DNA from: Minisyncoccota bacterium
GTDB lineage: Bacteria > Patescibacteriota > Minisyncoccia > Phycocordibacterales > UBA2100
Direction: 5' to 3'
NCBI GenBank assembly: GCA_020058565.1
Contig: JAGVDT010000036.1
Location: forward strand, 1-34,842
DNA length: 34,842 nucleotides
This document shows positions 24,437 through 32,457 of the stretch, piece by piece (the stretch's first letter is position 1; every line of letters begins with the position of its first letter). The position numbers and the translations under genes are program-made. Under the pieces are notes generated by a model. That model saw nothing but the letters and a program-made list of their open reading frames with translations. It did not search any database and had not been told where the DNA came from.

Positions 24437-25761
24437 ACAGATAGTTTCTGCGACAATGCCGAGGCGAACTGCCGGTTGGGATCATATGCTGCCATGCGCT
24501 CGCGCACTTTTTCATAATCCGGATACTCGCGTCTGATCAGTTCTCGGCTTATCCGCGAATCTTTGGCGATGTTGTCGATCGCGCCCATATCCACGTTTAA
24601 CGCATCGAGTGCTTCGTGAAAACCGGCTTTGCCAGTGTGAGGAACGACATCTATAGATATCACGAGGCCGCGGCCCGCAAAGTGCAGTAGCCGCTGTTTG
24701 CCGGAGAAGAACTTGCACGAGCCCAGCACGACCTGAGGACGGTAACTCCTCAGCAGTCTTTCGAACTTTTCGATGTATTTTTCGACCGATGCCTCAGGCA
24801 CGAGTATTTGACGCTCGATAAAGCCTTTTTTTCCGTACCAGTCGAAATAAAAGGAAATGCCCGCAACCGGATAATTAAACTGATAAAAAGGCATTTTTTC
24901 TTCGGATTTGAATTTCGTGTGCCATGTGCGGTACGCGAAGCCAAAAACCGGGATTGAAAGCGCGTTGAAATATGAAAACCTCTGCGTGGGCCGACGATCT
25001 AAGCTATGAAAAGATTCCAGAAGCTTTGCCGGTGTATGTTCGTCGCTGAAATTAGAGACCGTCACAAAACCCTGCCCCATATTTTTTCCGAAGACGCTGA
25101 AATCGTTAAAAGTATTTAGCGCATCGGCCGAATCGTTGACCTGCTGCAAAACCTCCACCATGTGCTGCAAATTTCGAAACGAAATGTTGCGGACCCGAAG
25201 CCACGGGCTCGGGATACGGGCCAGGCGAAGTTTGGCTTTGAGAATCACGCCGGTAAGCCCCATGCCGCCGATGGTGAGGTCAAAGAGCTCTTTGTTTTCG
25301 GCGCGCGAACATTTGAGCACTCCTTTTTGGGGATGAAAAACCTCTAGCTCCTCGACGCAGGACTCAAACAAACCTTCTTTGAACTGGTTTTTGCCGAAAA
25401 CATTGAACGCGATGCATCCTCCTATCGAAATCTGCGGATGGCCCGGCTCGACCGGCACCCGGAGGCCCCTGGGACACAAAAATATATGAAGTGCGTGCAG
25501 CGTTATGCCTGCCTCTACGGTAATCATCGGCGCTTTTGCATCGGCGTTAAATTCCAGAATTCTGCTGAATTTCCCAAAGCCGACCGAGACGGAATCTTTC
25601 CCGAAAGATGCGGCGACGTAAGAGAGTCCGGAGCCGCGCGGGATGAACCTGCCCGTTTTGGGAAACTTTTCCAAAAAACTATACCGATCCGGCTCAGCGT
25701 ATTTGCTGAGGAATTCTGACTGTCTATCTAGGCTGAAAAAACACCGTGTATCAATTGGCAT
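24433..25761 (-). CDS. DprE1-like FAD-dependent polyprenylphosphoryl-ribose 2'-oxidase
   Basis: The product is 442 residues. Two adjacent ATGs exist (25764, 25761); the second lies 7 nt after a TAAAAT and is preferred. The FAD-binding type 4 domain shows PRGSGLSY at about 41-48, ITVEAGITLHAL, and VPVEPGHPQISIGGCIAFNV. It continues FGKNQFKEG, then TIGGMGLTGVIL, closely following the DprE1 pattern (GGAIA...HGKNHH; GGNGLTGII). The C-terminal part keeps CKFFSG with the lysine matching the DprE1 active-site Lys, AKDSR and AYDPNRQFASALSQKL. DprE1 oxidises polyprenylphosphoryl-ribose at C2'. Adjacent to a DprE2-like gene, it suggests a lipid-linked arabinose donor for the GT39 enzymes. A DprE1-like enzyme acting on another sugar is possible. 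Confidence 0.82.
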   Translation of the reverse strand: MPIDTRCFFSLDRQSEFLSKYAEPDRYSFLEKFPKTGRFIPRGSGLSYVAASFGKDSVSVGFGKFSRILEFNADAKAPMITVEAGITLHALHIFLCPRGLRVPVEPGHPQISIGGCIAFNVFGKNQFKEGLFESCVEELEVFHPQKGVLKCSRAENKELFDLTIGGMGLTGVILKAKLRLARIPSPWLRVRNISFRNLQHMVEVLQQVNDSADALNTFNDFSVFGKNMGQGFVTVSNFSDEHTPAKLLESFHSLDRRPTQRFSYFNALSIPVFGFAYRTWHTKFKSEEKMPFYQFNYPVAGISFYFDWYGKKGFIERQILVPEASVEKYIEKFERLLRSYRPQVVLGSCKFFSGKQRLLHFAGRGLVISIDVVPHTGKAGFHEALDALNVDMGAIDNIAKDSRISRELIRREYPDYEKVRERMAAYDPNRQFASALSQKLSV

Positions 25762-25768
25762 CATGTGG

Positions 25769-25774
25769 ATTTTA
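25769..25774 (-). promoter_or_regulatory. -10 element of the DprE1-like gene
   Basis: TAAAAT lies 7 nt before ATG 25761 and 4 nt before ATG 25764. It supports the second ATG as the start of a leaderless mRNA. Confidence 0.4.
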
Positions 25775-25827
25775 CACCGGGCGAACCTGTCACATCTGTG
25801 ATACCGGTTACACGAAACGACCTTCCT

Positions 25828-27012
25828 TTATAGCCATTCGGGATGATCCATGGTCCAGCGGACAACTTTACGTAGACTCTCGTCAAATGCTACGGGGACA
25901 TTAAAACCTTCGGAGGCAAGGTACGATCCGTCAAGCGCATAGCGCATGTCGTGGCCGGGCCGGGATGCATGGAAAGCAACCATCTCGTGCTTGAGCGGTC
26001 TTGTTTTCTTGCCCTTGGCAGCGAGGTATTCGTTTACGTACTGTGCGACAAGCTTCGCGAGCGTAAGGTTGTCCACCTCTCTCTCGCCGACGATGTTGTA
26101 TTTGCCCTGCATCGCGGAGCCGTCGAGGAGCCTGCCGTTTTGCAGGAGCCAAATGGACGCGGCCGAGATATTGCGCGCATGGATGTACGAGCGTTTGCCC
26201 GCCTGCGTTTTGTTTCTATTGGCATGTATGTGGACCGTATCCCCCGCGAGCACTTTTTTGATGAGAAGCGGGATGAATTTTTCCGGGTGCTGCCGCTCGC
26301 CGAAGATATTCATGCAGTTCGTGATGAATATCGGCATGCGGTAGGTAGCGGCAAAAGATATCGCCGCCATTTCCCCGGCAGCTTTCGCGGCAGCATAGGG
26401 GTTGTTGGGGTTGTTGCGGTCCCACTCCTTAAACGCGACACCCTCGGGGGCGGGGCCGAAAACTTCGTCGGTCGAGAAATATTGGAATTTCCCTTCGAAG
26501 ACGGGCGTACGCGCCTGAGGATCTGCATTTTTCTTCAGCCTGAGTCCACCCCTGCGCGCGTAGTTAAGCAAATGCACTGTGCCGATCCCGTTGTCCATGA
26601 AAAACAGAAGCGGGTCTTCGATGGAGCGGTCCACATGCGAGCCTGCAGCAAGATGAATGATGTAATCGAACGGGCCGCCTAAATGCCTTGCGACGGAGTC
26701 GTTTATTTCTGCCCGCAGGTCGTGGTATACGAAACGAACGCGATGTTTCTCAATGTCCCAGACGTTTATTCCGACGAGCCGATTGAGGTTGCCGGATGTA
26801 TCAAGCCTATCGAGCGTGGTGACATGCCAGTCGGTGGTCTTGAGGATCTGCTCTACCAGATGATGCCCCACGAACCCCGCCGCACCGGTCACCAAGACTT
26901 TTTTGGGAGCCATTTCGTGCCGTGAACGCACCGCTCTGAACAACTTCCCGGCACTTTTCGCTGGCTTGCGGTCTCTGGTATTTGCTGCGGCACGCTTTTT
27001 CATCAGCATCAT
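25828..27012 (-). CDS. dTDP-glucose 4,6-dehydratase-like NAD-dependent enzyme (RmlB family)
   Basis: The product is up to 394 residues. The NAD motif VTGAAGFVGHHL starts at residue 41, preceded by a basic extension of about 33 residues; ATG 26913 would remove most of it. Ahead of 27012/27009 a TAGTGT lies at a spacing seen at other starts, so the long form is kept with doubt. Family marks are HLAAGSHVDRSIEDP, YFSTDEVFGP (the TDE dehydratase triad), NPYAAAKAAGE (Tyr and Lys) and RSYIHARNI. The product would be a 4-keto-6-deoxyhexose nucleotide, the usual substrate for C-methyltransferases such as the one at 17983-19218. Confidence 0.82.
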   Translation of the reverse strand: MMLMKKRAAANTRDRKPAKSAGKLFRAVRSRHEMAPKKVLVTGAAGFVGHHLVEQILKTTDWHVTTLDRLDTSGNLNRLVGINVWDIEKHRVRFVYHDLRAEINDSVARHLGGPFDYIIHLAAGSHVDRSIEDPLLFFMDNGIGTVHLLNYARRGGLRLKKNADPQARTPVFEGKFQYFSTDEVFGPAPEGVAFKEWDRNNPNNPYAAAKAAGEMAAISFAATYRMPIFITNCMNIFGERQHPEKFIPLLIKKVLAGDTVHIHANRNKTQAGKRSYIHARNISAASIWLLQNGRLLDGSAMQGKYNIVGEREVDNLTLAKLVAQYVNEYLAAKGKKTRPLKHEMVAFHASRPGHDMRYALDGSYLASEGFNVPVAFDESLRKVVRWTMDHPEWL

Positions 27013-27078
27013 AGAACACTAATTTGCCCAAAAATGCAACGGTCAGCGCTTGCCGGCAAGCCCAAATACGCAAGAAAT

Positions 27079-27196
27079 AAGATACAAGAAACAACAACCA
27101 AACAAATCTCAAGCACCAATATCCAATTCCCAAACCAGCCGTTTGCGTTTAATCATTGAGTATTGGATATTGTCTGTATCTTGTTTCTTGTATCTT
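27079..27196. repeat. Inverted pair of A/C-rich dispersed repeats
   Basis: AAGATACAAGAAACAA at 27079-27094 recurs inverted at 27181-27196, and CAATATCCAAT at 27117-27127 recurs inverted at 27162-27172. The right arm encodes the C-terminal tail of the GT39 gene; the left arm is intergenic. A related sequence encodes the SecA insert near 13495-13555. Confidence 0.7.
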
Positions 27197-28571
27197 GGAG
27201 TTTGATTATCGCGCTCCACACTCCATACAACGCCACCACAAAGACTAGCGGCAACGCCGGTAGCCGGTACTTAGCTTCTACATACGGCCCGCTTGCAAGC
27301 AGAAGGTATGCAAACAGCACAAGAAACAGCGCAAACGCCAAAAACGCCGCCCTATCGCGCGTCCACGCAAAGAAGCACCCTGCGAGAGCAAACCCGTATG
27401 TCACAAACAAAACCAGTGCCCAAATAATTTTCGGAAACTCTTTGAGCGCCGCAGAGGACGCTTCCGGGAAGCCTCCCCTGCTAAGCGCCGCATGAATGCT
27501 GGTTGCCGACTCAGGATTGTATTCGAAGGGCAGGATTTTTGTGTGTCCGTAATAGTAGATCGCTGCAATATCAGAAACAAATAAATTGCGCAGTACGCCC
27601 ACGGCGTATTGTTTGGCAAACTCCTGAGGATGTTGCTTGATACGCTCGATGGAGACGCGGACGAAATCTTTTTGGAATGGCAAATATCTGGTCGGTTCCC
27701 TGCTAAAGTAATGCATCATCGGTGGCACTTGATCACCCTCGATCGAAAGGTCTTTCGTGTAGAACTCATACAGATTGAAGCCTTGTATCGAGGAAAGTTC
27801 CGCGATGCCAAAGACTATTTTGTTCCTGGCAAGCCACGGAAATACCAAAAGAAGGATGATACCAACCATGGCTACGGTGCGGATAATCCTTCCGCGACGG
27901 TCGGTGCCGGAAAAGAACGCCAGGTGGATAATTTCAAAGAAGACGAATACTGCGGCGAGGTAGAGGGCCGTCGGCTTCGCGAGAACACTAAGCCCCAGCA
28001 CGAGTGCGCACAGGGCAAGATACCGCAGACTATTCTCCTGCCATGACCGAATCAAAAAATACGCAGCAGTCACCAAAAAAAGCACAAGAAGTGCGTCCGG
28101 CTCTGCTATCTGCGACCGATATAGATACAAAGGCTCGACAGAAAAAACGATCCCCGCGATCAGCGCGAAGCTGTGCGGCAAGAATAATCGGGCGAGTTTG
28201 TAGAGGACTGGCCCCAAAAGCGAAAGCAAGATATTGAGAAATATCATTGCAAGCCAGATGATTTCGAGCCCGCCAAAATACGCAAAAGGCGCGAAATACA
28301 GCGGCAAAAGCGGCGTACGCAGCGCATCCGGCTCATAGGGCGGGTCGACGAAGCGCGAGTAGCCATTTCCATGCGAGAGATTGTCCGCAATGATCACGTA
28401 GTGCTGCGTGTCGTTTCCATTTACAGAGCAATCATTCGAGAGAAAGAAGGCGCACGGGCCGTAGAAAATCATCAGCGCATAGAAAGCGAGAAGGTGCGCT
28501 ATGAGTCCCAGGCCGAATAGCGCCACAGGCGCTTTGCGCTCGCTGAAATACTTCGTGAACCAGTTCGGCAT
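27153..28571 (-). CDS. GT39-type membrane glycosyltransferase with a repeat-derived tail
   Basis: The product is 472 residues with about ten membrane segments. The first outer loop holds GNDTQHYVIIADNLSHGNGY (52-71) and DALRTPLLPLYF, the acidic and HGNGYS pattern of GT-C enzymes using polyprenyl-phosphate sugars. The last 14 residues (QDTRNKIQTISNTQ) are encoded by a dispersed A/C-rich repeat, so the original C-terminus was probably replaced or extended. The gene starts 6 nt after the flavoprotein stop and is likely cotranscribed with it. A similar protein begins at 34635. Confidence 0.82.
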   Translation of the reverse strand: MPNWFTKYFSERKAPVALFGLGLIAHLLAFYALMIFYGPCAFFLSNDCSVNGNDTQHYVIIADNLSHGNGYSRFVDPPYEPDALRTPLLPLYFAPFAYFGGLEIIWLAMIFLNILLSLLGPVLYKLARLFLPHSFALIAGIVFSVEPLYLYRSQIAEPDALLVLFLVTAAYFLIRSWQENSLRYLALCALVLGLSVLAKPTALYLAAVFVFFEIIHLAFFSGTDRRGRIIRTVAMVGIILLLVFPWLARNKIVFGIAELSSIQGFNLYEFYTKDLSIEGDQVPPMMHYFSREPTRYLPFQKDFVRVSIERIKQHPQEFAKQYAVGVLRNLFVSDIAAIYYYGHTKILPFEYNPESATSIHAALSRGGFPEASSAALKEFPKIIWALVLFVTYGFALAGCFFAWTRDRAAFLAFALFLVLFAYLLLASGPYVEAKYRLPALPLVFVVALYGVWSAIIKLQDTRNKIQTISNTQ

Positions 28572-28577
28572 AACCGG

Positions 28578-30005
28578 TCAGTAACTAACGGCTTTCACCG
28601 TGTAGGTGTGCATGCTGGCATTTTCTCCGGCAAGCATTTTATCCGCCAGTTCAAAACCCATTTCGATAGAGTTGTCGGAGTTGTTGTAGCGGAAGATCCC
28701 GGTGCGTCCAAGGAGGCATTCGTGCGGAGTTTCGAGGAACGATACTATTTTGTCGAGCTTTTGTTTGTAATCGAGATCGTAAAAAGGATACGCGTATTTG
28801 ATACGTGTTACGAGCGCATCTTCAATATGCTTCGCTTCGATGTACCCAGCTTTGATCGCATCGGATTTGGTGCGTTCGATTAAATCTTTGTCTGACATTT
28901 CCCACTCGGGAGAGCCTTCAAAGGAAGTAATGTCGAAGCAAATCGAGGTTTTTCCGGGCGGGCACATCACCGGAGACCAGTTCGAGAACTCGACCGCCCG
29001 GTTGAAGATAATGTCTTTGTCGTGGAAATAGAGCCAGTGGTCGTTGGAGACGCGCGGAATATCCAGGAACAAAAACACAAAAATGATGTCCATATATTTA
29101 AGCCCGGAAAGGGCCTTTTCGACAGCAGGGTCTCGCCGGTCTTGGAGGTTGTAGTATGTATGAAGCGGTATGGTCGAGATCAGCTTATCGTATTTCGCCA
29201 TATGAGACTCGCCTGCGTGCTCGTAGTAGACCGTGCGGCTTTTCGTGTCAACGCGCGTTATACGCGCACTCGTGAGTATTTCCGTTCCACTCTCTGACGC
29301 GGCGCGTGCCATCGCGTCCGGCAATTCCTGGATGCCTCTAAGCGGATACCAAAAAGGCCCGCCGTCCGGCGCCAGGCTGTCGTCTTTGAGGTCGTACGAG
29401 CGGAAATCCAAAGTGACAATTTTTCGGACAATGCGCTTCAGAAGCTTTACCAAATCCTCGCCCTGCAAACGCTGGTCGGCCCAGTCGGCGGATATTTCGC
29501 GCGGATCATGGCGCCAGACTTTCGCGGTGTAGTGCTTCGCCATCACTTCGTAGAGCTTGTAGCCATATATATAGGCAAACCAATCCTCGAACGAGCGGAG
29601 GTTAGGCCGCTCGGTAAATCGCTTTTTAAACATGTTCCACAAAAACGAAAACGCGGCCGGAATGCTTTTGGTGATTGGCATCGCGCGCAAAAGATCCTGC
29701 ACCTCGAAAGGATACTTGCAGTATTTGCCGAAAACGTAGGCGCGGCTCTTTTTAATGTGCTTTTCCATCTTGAGCCCGGGCAGCGTGAGGATTTCATTGA
29801 GGAGCTTCTCGTTTTTTGTGTGGAAACGGTGCGCGCAGAAGTCCAGGTAGAAGCCTTTGTATTCGATGGAGCGCGAAAGCCCGCCCACTATCGCCTCTTT
29901 CTCAAGCACGAGGACTGACTTGCCGTTTTCAGCTACACGCTTGGCAAAACCAAGGCCCGAAACCCCTCCGCCGAGAATCACGAAATCGAAGCTCTTTTCA
30001 ATCAC
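28578..30005 (-). CDS. FAD-dependent oxidoreductase related to UDP-galactopyranose mutase/protoporphyrinogen oxidase (paralogue)
   Basis: The product is 475 residues, starting at GTG 30005; a TAGTAT lies 6 nt before it. It has VILGGGVSGLGFAKRV at 9-24, LEKEAIVGGLSRSIEYKG and LDFCAHRFHTKNEKLL, and near the end LGRTGIFRYNNSDNSIEMG for FAD. Its plan matches the protein at 19230-20678, but the sequences differ widely, so they probably act on different sugars. The 6-nt gap to the GT39 gene suggests they work on one product, perhaps a ring-contracted (furanose) sugar donor; this is inference. Confidence 0.8.
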   Translation of the reverse strand: MIEKSFDFVILGGGVSGLGFAKRVAENGKSVLVLEKEAIVGGLSRSIEYKGFYLDFCAHRFHTKNEKLLNEILTLPGLKMEKHIKKSRAYVFGKYCKYPFEVQDLLRAMPITKSIPAAFSFLWNMFKKRFTERPNLRSFEDWFAYIYGYKLYEVMAKHYTAKVWRHDPREISADWADQRLQGEDLVKLLKRIVRKIVTLDFRSYDLKDDSLAPDGGPFWYPLRGIQELPDAMARAASESGTEILTSARITRVDTKSRTVYYEHAGESHMAKYDKLISTIPLHTYYNLQDRRDPAVEKALSGLKYMDIIFVFLFLDIPRVSNDHWLYFHDKDIIFNRAVEFSNWSPVMCPPGKTSICFDITSFEGSPEWEMSDKDLIERTKSDAIKAGYIEAKHIEDALVTRIKYAYPFYDLDYKQKLDKIVSFLETPHECLLGRTGIFRYNNSDNSIEMGFELADKMLAGENASMHTYTVKAVSY

Positions 30006-30011
30006 GCAAGA

Positions 30012-30017
30012 ATACTA
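30012..30017 (-). promoter_or_regulatory. -10 element of the second flavoprotein gene
   Basis: TAGTAT lies 6 nt before GTG 30005, inside the end of the preceding gene region. No TGn extension. Confidence 0.35.
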
Positions 30018-30019
30018 CG

Positions 30020-30931
30020 CTATGGAGCGCAGATGCGAAAGTCAGGCTTTTCACAAAACAGGTTGGCACATTCCGTTTCCGGGATGGCCCGAACAAGCGC
30101 ATCGAAATCCGTAATTCTACGTTTCGATTTGGCGCGCTCGTCGATAGCGTATATATCGAAGCTCTTCTCGCGCAAAAGCCGTAAGACTTCGTCGGGATCA
30201 TGCCCGGCTTTTTGGATCGCTGAGGGCGTAAATTCCAGAAAAAGCATTTTTGCATTTGACAGGCTTTCGTTCATGCCCTGGAGAGCGATAGACTCCGCTC
30301 CCTCAATGTCCATTTTGACGACATCTACCCGATCAATGTGTTCTTTCCGGAGAAAATTGTCGAGTGCCACCGTCTTTACGGTCACCGAGCTATTGAATCC
30401 TTTTGCCGTAGAAGCGTCTTTTACGAGGGAATGCTTGCCTTTGTTTGAATCGTAAAGATTCAGCTGGAGTTCGCCTTCTTTGTCTGCAACGGCAAGCGGA
30501 TATGCTGCAACCTGTGAAAACGAGTTCGCCGCGATGGTTTCTTTGAGAAACGCGTAATTTTCAGGGGCTGGCTCAAAAGCGATGACTTTTCCTGAAGCAC
30601 CAACCCTGCTCGCGGCAATGACCGTGTAATACCCTATGTTGGCGCCGATATCTATGACGGTCATTCCTGGCTTAAGCGCCTCCCGGAAGAGTTCAGTTTC
30701 GTACGGCTCGAATGCGTTAAAAGCCACAGCGCCAGAAACCGCCGGATCGCCGGGGTTGAGTGCTACGACGCCTTCCGGGAGTCGAACCTCCTTCGGCAAA
30801 AGAGCTTGTATTACGGGGTTCACCAGCTTTCCGAGAGACCCGCGGAAAAGCGCGGCGTAAATGCGCTCGGGTGTGCCCGCTGGCAGCAAACTCAGCATTC
30901 TCGATACTAGTGAGCGCGCGATTGTCCGCAT
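30020..30931 (-). CDS. FkbM-family SAM-dependent methyltransferase
   Basis: The product is 303 residues. The SAM site is VIDIGANIGYYTVIAA, followed by IAFEPAPENYAFL and VKMDIEGAESIALQG, the FkbM signature. FkbM enzymes O-methylate sugars or polyketides; in a glycan locus the substrate is likely a sugar hydroxyl. A TACGAT lies 6 nt before the ATG. The gene is divergent from the GT39-like gene at 30977, and the 45-nt gap must contain both promoters. Confidence 0.88.
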   Translation of the reverse strand: MRTIARSLVSRMLSLLPAGTPERIYAALFRGSLGKLVNPVIQALLPKEVRLPEGVVALNPGDPAVSGAVAFNAFEPYETELFREALKPGMTVIDIGANIGYYTVIAASRVGASGKVIAFEPAPENYAFLKETIAANSFSQVAAYPLAVADKEGELQLNLYDSNKGKHSLVKDASTAKGFNSSVTVKTVALDNFLRKEHIDRVDVVKMDIEGAESIALQGMNESLSNAKMLFLEFTPSAIQKAGHDPDEVLRLLREKSFDIYAIDERAKSKRRITDFDALVRAIPETECANLFCEKPDFRICAP

Positions 30932-30937
30932 AGTGGC

Positions 30938-30943
30938 ATCGTA
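30938..30943 (-). promoter_or_regulatory. -10 element of the FkbM gene
   Basis: TACGAT lies 6 nt before ATG 30931. It heads the leftward run of glycan genes. Confidence 0.4.
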
Positions 30944-30976
30944 AGTCTTGTCAGGCTATCATGAAATCCAAAGAAT

Positions 30977-32431
30977 ATGCCAACTCTTTTCGGCTCTACG
31001 CGGGCGTACGCCGCCGTACTTTTGGGCCTTTTCGCGGTGATCTTTTTCTACGCGACGTACAAACTCACCGAGTCCCCTCCCACCTGGTACGACGAAGGCA
31101 TCTACATACAAGTTGCGCACTCGTTTGCCGAAAACGGTACGCAGTCGGTGCAGGTCGCGCCAGGTGAGTTTAAACGCATCGAGTTTTTGACCGTCGGCTT
31201 TCCGGTCATCGCCCCGGTAGCCGCATCGATCAAAATGTTTGGCTACTCAGTGTTTGCGGCTCGAATCCCGATGGTCATATTTATATTGCTATTCGCCGCA
31301 AGCGTCTGGTGGCTTATGTACCGTCTTGCCGGCCCCCGCGAGGCATTGCTTTCACTCCTCCTGGTGGCCACATTTCCTCTTCTCTACGGCAACGGCAAAA
31401 ACGTCCTCGGCGAGATTCCGGGGCTTTTATTTTCATGTCTTTCGCTCATCGCCCTCTACCGTCTCGAGCTCGATAATTTCAAAGGGGCAAAGAATTATTT
31501 CCTCCTCGGCCTAGCTGCCGGACTCACCGCCGCGTCCAAGCCGGTTTTCCTGCTCCTCCCCGGGGCAATTGCGATCGTGCTTATTTTCCGCTTGAAAAAA
31601 ATACTGCCACAATGGAAAGACATGCTGGTGGGTCCGGTAACGTTCATCGCCCTTATGGCGCTATGGACATATCTGCAGTTTGGCCCCGATGCGTCGCTCT
31701 CAGCGATTCTTGCCTACTATCTCAACCCCTATGGCGTCGCATCGGTTTCTGCAACTATGCTCGAAAACCTCGTGCGGCTTTTTACAGAAGACACACCGCT
31801 CTACTGCACGCTCTTGATGTCTGTTTGGATCGTATCAATCGCAGTACGCATCTATCGCAAACGTTCCGTATCGCTGGCGGAGTATTCCGCTTTCGTCTTT
31901 TCTGCTTTGGTTCTTATCGCATATCTGCGCACCGCAGGCTGGTACCGGTACTTTTTTGAAACCCTCGCAATGGCGCTTATACTTGCCCCGCTCTCGTTGA
32001 AGGTCATAGCTCAAGAATTCAGAAAATTCTTCCCGGAGCGGCTTGTGCTGGCAACGCCGATTGCCGGAGTATTTTTGCTTACCGCCCTGCAACTGTATGA
32101 ACTCAACGTCACCTCGTGGGTAGCCACGCACTACCATCGCACTACCGTAGCTGACATGGCGAAATTTTTCGATACATGGCCGGACGACAAAAGCATATTC
32201 GTATACAACAGCCCCGAAGCGCCCAACATGCTCGGGACCGGCAATTACTATCAGTACATGCAACCGACAGAAACCATCGCCTACGGCGCCGATCAATTGC
32301 AGGCGCTCAAAGACGGCGTTCCGGATTATGTGCTTGTGGCCGCTGCATATCATGAAAAATACCCCGAATTTTTCTCCCGATACGAAGTAACCGATGCGCC
32401 CATCCCTTATTTGCTGCTTAGTAGGAAATAA
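30977..32431 (+). CDS. GT39-type membrane glycosyltransferase (PMT/ArnT-like)
   Basis: The product is 484 residues with about ten membrane segments and a soluble C-terminal part. The first outer loop carries PPTWYDEGIYIQVAHSF (34-50) with the Asp39-Glu40 pair typical of GT-C catalysis. A later outer domain contains FDTWPDDKSIFVYNSPEAP and PDYVLVAAAYHEKYPEFF, resembling the periplasmic domain of dolichyl-phosphate-mannose-mannosyltransferase-like proteins. It is 26 nt upstream of the GT2-GtrA gene, likely its partner: one charges and flips the lipid-linked sugar, the other transfers it. No Shine-Dalgarno sequence is visible; TATCAT lies 14 nt upstream. Confidence 0.82.
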   Translation: MPTLFGSTRAYAAVLLGLFAVIFFYATYKLTESPPTWYDEGIYIQVAHSFAENGTQSVQVAPGEFKRIEFLTVGFPVIAPVAASIKMFGYSVFAARIPMVIFILLFAASVWWLMYRLAGPREALLSLLLVATFPLLYGNGKNVLGEIPGLLFSCLSLIALYRLELDNFKGAKNYFLLGLAAGLTAASKPVFLLLPGAIAIVLIFRLKKILPQWKDMLVGPVTFIALMALWTYLQFGPDASLSAILAYYLNPYGVASVSATMLENLVRLFTEDTPLYCTLLMSVWIVSIAVRIYRKRSVSLAEYSAFVFSALVLIAYLRTAGWYRYFFETLAMALILAPLSLKVIAQEFRKFFPERLVLATPIAGVFLLTALQLYELNVTSWVATHYHRTTVADMAKFFDTWPDDKSIFVYNSPEAPNMLGTGNYYQYMQPTETIAYGADQLQALKDGVPDYVLVAAAYHEKYPEFFSRYEVTDAPIPYLLLSRK

Positions 32432-32457
32432 TTTGACTATCGGGTATCTTTGTACCA

